From Mycolicibacterium sp. (GTDB lineage: Bacteria > Actinomycetota > Actinomycetes > Mycobacteriales > Mycobacteriaceae), in contig NZ_JAEMTA010000022.1 of the NCBI RefSeq assembly GCF_016462545.1, positions 16,231-80,230 of the forward strand: a stretch of DNA of 64,000 nucleotides. The letters are read 5' to 3'. The notes under the pieces are model-generated. The model had not been told where the DNA came from. It saw nothing but the letters and a program-made list of their open reading frames with translations, and did no database searches. Shown here in pieces: positions 59,523 to 64,000 of the stretch. Within the stretch, counting starts at the first letter, position 1. The number at the start of each line of letters is the position of its first letter. Made by a program: the position numbers and the translations under genes.

Positions 59523-59963
59523 TCAGCCGTTCGAGTACACGCGACCGGGGGCGATCACCACGATTGCCCTTCGCTGCTCGGCCATGACGCGGTCGTACTC
59601 GGTCCAATCGTCGTGGCGTCCGCCCGCGGCGGTGAACACCTCGCGCAGCAGCACTCGGAGCGCGTCACCGGTGAGCCAGGGCTGAGGATCGTCCGGTCCC
59701 GCGAGTTCGGCGGTGCCCTCGACCGTCGCCCATCGCCACCCGTCGCGGAACGTCACCGCGATCTGCGGCCGTGCCCGGAGGTTGGCCAGCTTCACCCGGC
59801 CGTAGGTGACGAACGCCAGTGCCGGCTCCCCCGAGACGGGATGAGGAATCGTGCCCACGTTGACCAGCGAGGCCTGCACGCTGCCATCGCTGCGGACGGT
59901 CGACACCACCGCCAGTCCGCTCTCGGCCGCGCCAAGCGCGACGGCGTCGTCGAGGGTGGTCAT
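59523..59963 (-). CDS. PPOX-class F420-type flavin protein (Rv1875-like)
   Basis: 146 aa split-barrel protein of the pyridoxine oxidase-like/FDOR class. VSTVRSDGSVQASLVNVG and LAFVTYGRVKLANLRARPQIA are the strand-turn regions that bind the cofactor, and WRWATVEGTAELA is the barrel core. In mycobacteria such proteins often bind F420. Start ATG 59963 overlaps the upstream EthD-like gene (ATGA). Length and neighbours fit Rv1875. Confidence 0.83.
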   Translation of the reverse strand: MTTLDDAVALGAAESGLAVVSTVRSDGSVQASLVNVGTIPHPVSGEPALAFVTYGRVKLANLRARPQIAVTFRDGWRWATVEGTAELAGPDDPQPWLTGDALRVLLREVFTAAGGRHDDWTEYDRVMAEQRRAIVVIAPGRVYSNG

Positions 59964-60673
59964 GCCGACACCTCCGCCGCGAAGGGCGAGCGCATCACGT
60001 AGCGGCTGGTCGGCACGGTGTCGACGGATCGGTTGGCGCCGAAGGCCGACGTGCTCTCCACCATGCGGTTCATCCGATCGCTGAGCTCGTGATCGTCGGC
60101 GGCGCCGAAGAACGCATGCAGATCGCGCGTCGCCTCGATGGGGAACAACTCCTCGACGATGGCGTCGATGGCAGGAGCGCCCGAGGTCAGCGCTCGTACC
60201 ACCGCATTCTGGATGTATCCGAACGTCGACTGCGTGGCGATCGCCACCGGTGTGTGATCGAGGTGCCACCGCGAGAGCCAGGTGTCCTCGTCCAGGTCAT
60301 CGGGCCGACGCAGGAGTGCAACGTTCGCGAATCCGGGCGTCCGTGCCCCCGGCGACGTCGGCGGTGGTGGTAGCGGCGCCGACTCCGTGACGAGATAGGC
60401 GTCGACCCGGTCGCATTCACCCGACAACAGATCGAGAGCGCCTTCGACGTGTGGACCGTAGGACTGCTGGGTCCAGATGCCGACGAATCCGATGACGGGC
60501 GGATCCAACGTCGTCAGCGTCATGAGCGAGTCGGCGACCGCCGCGTCCCGGACGTTGATCGCAAGACCGGGCGCGCCCTTGGCGAGGAGGCCGTCGGCGA
60601 CATCGGTGCGCAGATGCGTGCACCACGACTCGTCCCCAGCCGCGCCCCGCAGCGTGATGATGACCTTCTCCAC
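59960..60673 (-). CDS. EthD-domain protein (Rv1874-like)
   Basis: 237 aa. C-terminal half (about 110-200) has an EthD-like ferredoxin-fold with DEDTWLSRWHLDHTPVAIATQS; the N-terminal half (AGDESWCTHLRTDVADGLLA) may be a second such unit. Enzyme activity is unknown; EthD proteins sit in ether and alkane degradation operons. GTG start; overlaps the PPOX-class gene by 4 bp (ATGA). Position and size resemble Rv1874. Confidence 0.75.
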   Translation of the reverse strand: MEKVIITLRGAAGDESWCTHLRTDVADGLLAKGAPGLAINVRDAAVADSLMTLTTLDPPVIGFVGIWTQQSYGPHVEGALDLLSGECDRVDAYLVTESAPLPPPPTSPGARTPGFANVALLRRPDDLDEDTWLSRWHLDHTPVAIATQSTFGYIQNAVVRALTSGAPAIDAIVEELFPIEATRDLHAFFGAADDHELSDRMNRMVESTSAFGANRSVDTVPTSRYVMRSPFAAEVSA

Positions 60674-60758
60674 GGCACGAACCTACCGCCACGGCTGCGG
60701 CGCTGACCCACAATGGCCGTTCGGTTCGGTACGTTTTGGTAGTTGTGATGGGCAGGCG

Positions 60759-62741
60759 ATGAAGGGAATACCGCAGGGGCTCACCGTGCCCGATCTCGGA
60801 GCGCTGGGGCGCAGTCTGCTCGGTGTGATGGTCGCGGCCGGCGCCGGGCTGCACTGGGGGTCGGCGGGCGCAGCGACGGCGGCGGCCGGTGCAGCCACGA
60901 TTGCGGGAGCCACTGCGCTGCAGGACAGTCCACGTGGACCCCTGCGGCTGGTGCTGGCGATCTCGTGCCAAATGGCGCTCGCGGTACTTCTCGGAACGTC
61001 GACGTCGTCCTACGGCGTGCTCTTCGTGGTGGTCGCCACGGCGTGGTGTCTCACCGCGGGCTTGCAGTGGGCCGTCAGTGCGAATGCCGGGCTGATCGCT
61101 ACGGCGGCGGGCGCACTCCTCGTCACCGCACCACCGGTGGCGCCAACGTTGCCGTCCGTGCTGACCGCGGCCGCACTAGCCCTGGGCGGAGGCCTGATTC
61201 AGGCGGTGCTGATCGGGCTCTGGCCGCGACGCCGGTGGCGGCTGCAGCGCGATGCGCTGACCCGGGCCTACCGGTCCCTCGGGGTCGATGCCCAGCAGCT
61301 CGCGGGGGATCCGAGTGCCGACGTCGACCCGGCGCCGCTGCTCATGCTCCGCGACTCGTTCACCCTGACCGACCGACAGGCCCGGCAGCGGCCCCTCGCC
61401 TATCGCGCCTGGTATGGGCTGCCGCAGCGCATATCCGTGACGCTGACCGCGCTGGCGGCCAGATCGCCCGGCGACGCAGCAGTGGCCGATCTCCTCCGCG
61501 CCTCCTCGACGGTGCTCGACGTCGTGGCGAGTCGACACCGGACCGCTCAGCGCGCCGCGGTGGACGGCATACAGCGCGTCGAGGCCGCTGCCGAAGAGGT
61601 GGCGTTGTCGAACGTGGCACTGGCGCATCGTCTTTCCCACCAACTCCGGCAAGCCGTCGCACTGCGTTTCGGCGAGCCCGCCACCGGCCCCGAGCACGTC
61701 GCGCGCCCCTGGCGCCACGGTGCGCTGTCCGTGGCGCCGACGGCTGCGGCGGCAATCGGCATGCACCTGACGTGGGGGTCACCCATCCTGCGGCACGCGA
61801 TCCGACTGGCAGCCGCGACCGGAGCCGGGGTCGCCATCGAACGGTTCGCCGACGTCCCGTACGGCTACTGGATTCCGTTGACCGCGCTGATGGTGCTGCG
61901 CCCGGAGACCGCCCACACGTACACCAGATGTGTCGGGCGCGTGGCGGGCAATGCGATCGGGATCGTCGCCGCGTCGGTCGTCACCATCCTGTGGCACCCC
62001 GCGGGTCTGGCGGCCGCCGTGCTCGCGGTACTCGTTCTTGGAATCGCTTATGTGATAGCAGATTTCGGCTACATCGCGATGAGCGCAGCACTCGCGGCGG
62101 CGATCGTGTTCCTCATCGACATCAGCGGTCTCCCCGAGACGGGCACGACGGCGGACAGGTTGATCGCGACGCTGATCGGTGGCGCCCTGGCGGTGCTGGT
62201 GCACGTGGTGTTGCCCGATCATTCGCTGATCCGGCTGCGGCAGCGCGCGGGCGAGCTGCTGAAGACCGAAATCGACTACGCCGCAACGGTCATCAAGGCC
62301 TTCGTTCATGGCCTGGATCATCCGGGCGAGGCCTTGGCCGCGGCGTGGGAGCGGGCCTTCCGCGCCAGGGCGGCATTCGAGGCGGCGGCCGGTGCGACGA
62401 CGTCGGACTCGAGTGATCTGCGCCGCTGGCTGAAGTCCTACCGCGGCGCCCTCAACGCCATCACCACGTCGTGCGCGACGCTCGAATCCAACTTGCCCGC
62501 TCAGCCGTCGGCGTCGCTGAGTGGCGACTTCGTGGTGGCGATCGACGAGTACGCAGAAGCACTGTGTGGTGCACCGACGACTCCTGGTTCACCGTGGCAC
62601 ATCGACGGCGATCGGGTGGCCGCTGCCGAACAGCGAATCCGCGAGGCCGCGCGGCAGCTCGGACCCGACGACACCGCAAGCCGCGTTCTGGTGGCCGAGA
62701 TCGGCGACATCACCCGCAGCCTCGTCGGTATCACCGACTGA
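60759..62741 (+). CDS. FUSC-family aromatic-acid-exporter-like membrane protein
   Basis: 660 aa. Two blocks of five to six helices (about 15-155 and 325-480) each followed by a long soluble domain, as in FUSC/YccS proteins. Key regions are FADVPYGYWIPLTALMVLRPE and AIVFLIDISGLPETG in the second block. The family exports aromatic acids or related compounds. ATG at 60759. It is divergent from the EthD-like gene by 85 bp. Substrate unknown. Confidence 0.83.
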   Translation: MKGIPQGLTVPDLGALGRSLLGVMVAAGAGLHWGSAGAATAAAGAATIAGATALQDSPRGPLRLVLAISCQMALAVLLGTSTSSYGVLFVVVATAWCLTAGLQWAVSANAGLIATAAGALLVTAPPVAPTLPSVLTAAALALGGGLIQAVLIGLWPRRRWRLQRDALTRAYRSLGVDAQQLAGDPSADVDPAPLLMLRDSFTLTDRQARQRPLAYRAWYGLPQRISVTLTALAARSPGDAAVADLLRASSTVLDVVASRHRTAQRAAVDGIQRVEAAAEEVALSNVALAHRLSHQLRQAVALRFGEPATGPEHVARPWRHGALSVAPTAAAAIGMHLTWGSPILRHAIRLAAATGAGVAIERFADVPYGYWIPLTALMVLRPETAHTYTRCVGRVAGNAIGIVAASVVTILWHPAGLAAAVLAVLVLGIAYVIADFGYIAMSAALAAAIVFLIDISGLPETGTTADRLIATLIGGALAVLVHVVLPDHSLIRLRQRAGELLKTEIDYAATVIKAFVHGLDHPGEALAAAWERAFRARAAFEAAAGATTSDSSDLRRWLKSYRGALNAITTSCATLESNLPAQPSASLSGDFVVAIDEYAEALCGAPTTPGSPWHIDGDRVAAAEQRIREAARQLGPDDTASRVLVAEIGDITRSLVGITD

Positions 62742-62760
62742 ATCCGCTCGTGCGACGGGA

Positions 62761-63384
62761 TCAGTCGCGGGCCCACCGCGGCTGGATGAAGACGCCCTCG
62801 GCTTCGACCGTCACGCCGTGGGCATCGGCGAGGTGTCCCGTGGCGAAGGTCTTGACGCCCTCGGTGCGGACGATCGCGGCCTCGACGTGCAGATCGCCCA
62901 GTGGTGTCATGCGGCGGTACCGCATGGTGATGGTGCCGGTCAGCCGCGGCTTGTCCGGCGAACTCGCGGCGTCACCGAGCGCGTGGTCGAGGATCAGGGC
63001 GGCCACGCCGCCGTGGACGTGACCCGGCGGGCCCTCGTAGGCCGCACCGAGGGTGAAGTCGGCGGACACCCCCCCGCCTGCGGTGGCGGTGAAGTTCACC
63101 GGCGGTGCCACGGGATTGCGCATCCCGATGACGACGTTGCCCCACGGCATCTGGTCTCCGTCGCTGCCGAACCGCACCCCGAAGGAGCCCTCGAGCTGGC
63201 GGCCGCGGAGTCGGGCCGTGGCCGCGTCGATTTCGGCCTTCGCGGCCGCCACGGCATCGCCGTCCATCTCGGTGCGGATGGTGGCATCGATCAGTTCGCG
63301 GACGGACCGCGTCAGCGGTTCGTAGATGCCGCGGAGCCGTTCGACGTCCTGGGCGCTGAGATTCTCCACGGGGAAGTCAAGCAC
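62761..63384 (-). CDS. PaaI-type hotdog thioesterase
   Basis: 207 aa. The catalytic hotdog domain (about 80-200) has GPPGHVHGGVAALILDHALGD, with the His/Asp of PaaI-like thioesterases, and TGTITMRYRRMTPLGD. The N-terminal 75 residues form a helical extension. Expected to hydrolyse acyl-CoA. A one-mismatch KstR-type palindrome lies 8 bp before the start, so it may act in sterol or lipid breakdown. It converges on the FUSC gene. Confidence 0.85.
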   Translation of the reverse strand: MLDFPVENLSAQDVERLRGIYEPLTRSVRELIDATIRTEMDGDAVAAAKAEIDAATARLRGRQLEGSFGVRFGSDGDQMPWGNVVIGMRNPVAPPVNFTATAGGGVSADFTLGAAYEGPPGHVHGGVAALILDHALGDAASSPDKPRLTGTITMRYRRMTPLGDLHVEAAIVRTEGVKTFATGHLADAHGVTVEAEGVFIQPRWARD

Positions 63385-63392
63385 TTTTGCAC

Positions 63393-63406
63393 AAGAACAC
63401 GTTCTA
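63393..63406. promoter_or_regulatory. KstR-like operator, one mismatch, before a thioesterase
   Basis: AAGAACACGTTCTA matches TnnAACnnGTTnnA except at the first base. It lies 8 bp upstream of the PaaI-type thioesterase start, a place where a bound repressor would block transcription or translation. Confidence 0.6.
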
Positions 63407-63426
63407 GCGCCGGTGTCGAATCGCGA

Positions 63427-63906
63427 CTACGTGCGGGGACGCACCCCTGCTGCCCGATACACGAACACCGGATCGATGGAACACCACAGCTGCGTCGCTG
63501 GCATCCTTTCCAGCAGTTCGCCGGCGATGGCGTGTTTGTAGTTCAGCGCCATCGAGCCGCTGAACGAGGTGTCGACGCCCCGCAGGGCGATGTCGACCGT
63601 CATCCCCTTCTCGCCGATCGTCACGCGTGCCGGGCCGCGCGGCAGATCCCATCGCGAGTCAATCGCGCGCAGGAAGGGATCGGCACCAGTTGGGAAGGTC
63701 GCGACCGCCCGGGTGGTGGTCAAGGCGAACGCACCCCGAGACCGTGAGGCGCTCGACGACGACACGACGCCGGGCACGTGCCCCCGGAGGTGTTGCACCA
63801 CAGCGACTTTCTCGGCGATGACGATGACGTCCTCGCCCTCGAGCTGTTGGCGGAGCTCGATCGGGAGCCGTGACAGGCTCGCTCGGTCCCGGAGAAACCC
63901 GAACAT
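63427..63906 (-). CDS. Conserved hypothetical protein
   Basis: 159 aa soluble protein, with a basic N-terminus (FLRDRASLSRLPIELRQQL), beta-rich centre (DVIVIAEKVAVVQHL) and an aromatic end (LWCSIDPVFVYRA). No signal peptide or TM helix. No recognised fold; the strand pattern hints at a small beta-barrel. It lies upstream of the thioesterase on the same strand but has the KstR-like site between them. Confidence 0.7.
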   Translation of the reverse strand: MFGFLRDRASLSRLPIELRQQLEGEDVIVIAEKVAVVQHLRGHVPGVVSSSSASRSRGAFALTTTRAVATFPTGADPFLRAIDSRWDLPRGPARVTIGEKGMTVDIALRGVDTSFSGSMALNYKHAIAGELLERMPATQLWCSIDPVFVYRAAGVRPRT

Positions 63907-63945
63907 CGTCGGAAAGCCTCGCCTCGTGTATCGCCGACCGACGAC

Positions 63946-64000
63946 TCAGCCGATGGTGGTGTCGCTGTCGATCTTCTCGGTGGCTGCGGCCAGGACGTCG
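63946..64000 (-). CDS. C-terminal fragment of a gene continuing beyond the window
   Basis: The minus-strand frame from the window edge to a TGA at 63946 encodes ...DVLAAATEKIDSDTTIG. About 18 codons are visible; the rest lies outside. It ends 39 bp upstream of the hypothetical protein and may be in the same operon. Identity cannot be judged. Confidence 0.4.
   Translation of the reverse strand, partial: DVLAAATEKIDSDTTIG

Noticed and set aside
1..64000. CRISPR arrays, insertion sequences, prophage or integrase genes
   Set aside because: No regularly spaced repeats, transposase motifs, terminal inverted repeats or phage structural genes were seen; the 13E12 gene is the only mobile-family candidate.

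Overview
The window is high-GC chromosomal DNA from a mycobacterium, most likely an environmental, fast-growing Mycobacterium/Mycolicibacterium. The evidence is a mycolic-acid cyclopropane synthase-type methyltransferase, an LdtMt1-like L,D-transpeptidase, a 13E12-family DUF222/HNH protein, a CYP125-type steroid P450, F420-type enzymes, BfrA, GlnA3 and many GTG/TTG starts. Gene density is very high: there is no gene-free stretch over 300 bp, and I see no tRNA, rRNA, IS element, prophage or CRISPR array.

Layout. 0-5.5 kb: amidase, a sensor kinase, a receiver-only regulator, a NarL-type regulator, an alpha/beta hydrolase and a small membrane protein. 5.5-12.5 kb: esterase-like hydrolase, then a tight operon cinA - choline-kinase-like gene - dimethylglycine dehydrogenase-like gene, and a DedA protein. 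12.5-18.1 kb: GT87 mannosyltransferase-like protein, secreted GH2 glycosidase, and a TetR gene divergent from a dehalogenase-like hydrolase. 18.2-20.4 kb: 13E12-family protein and a small secreted protein. 20.4-29.2 kb: FabG3-like SDR, DapB-like reductase, STAS/anti-sigma pair, HAD phosphatase, a second Bfd, nitronate monooxygenase-like enzyme, TetR and molybdopterin oxidoreductase. 29.2-39.9 kb: GH16, CYP125, XRE regulator, L,D-transpeptidase, DUF7159-like protein, PLP dehydratase, thioesterase-agmatinase pair and mycolate methyltransferase. 40-49.4 kb: F420 LLM enzyme, methyltransferase, SRPBCC and SnoaL-like proteins, HapE-like Baeyer-Villiger monooxygenase, a second P450, envelope proteins and GT4. 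49.5-64 kb: DLH-like lipoprotein, SDR-amidohydrolase-SnoaL operon, and then a block matching, from memory, the M. tuberculosis order Rv1874-Rv1875-bfrA-Rv1877-glnA3, interrupted here by an enoyl-CoA hydratase, bfd and a carboxymuconolactone-decarboxylase-like gene. FUSC transporter, thioesterase and a hypothetical protein follow.

The most coherent hidden signal is regulatory. Five promoter regions carry an exact or one-mismatch copy of the KstR palindrome TnnAACnnGTTnnA (21179, 25133, 30743, 55662, 63393). They precede a 3-hydroxysteroid-dehydrogenase-like SDR and a DapB-like reductase, a nitronate monooxygenase, CYP125, a CMD-family protein and a PaaI-type thioesterase. This suggests that scattered accessory genes belong to the sterol-degradation regulon. 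Iron storage (bfr/bfd with an IdeR-like site) is the other clear regulatory theme. Other points of interest are a TetR gene with two operators in exact 22-bp register beside a hydrolase lacking its catalytic His, paralogous Bfd proteins, and an MFS pump with a winged-helix-like tail. Functions were assigned by reading motifs and by remembered family resemblance; no database search was run.
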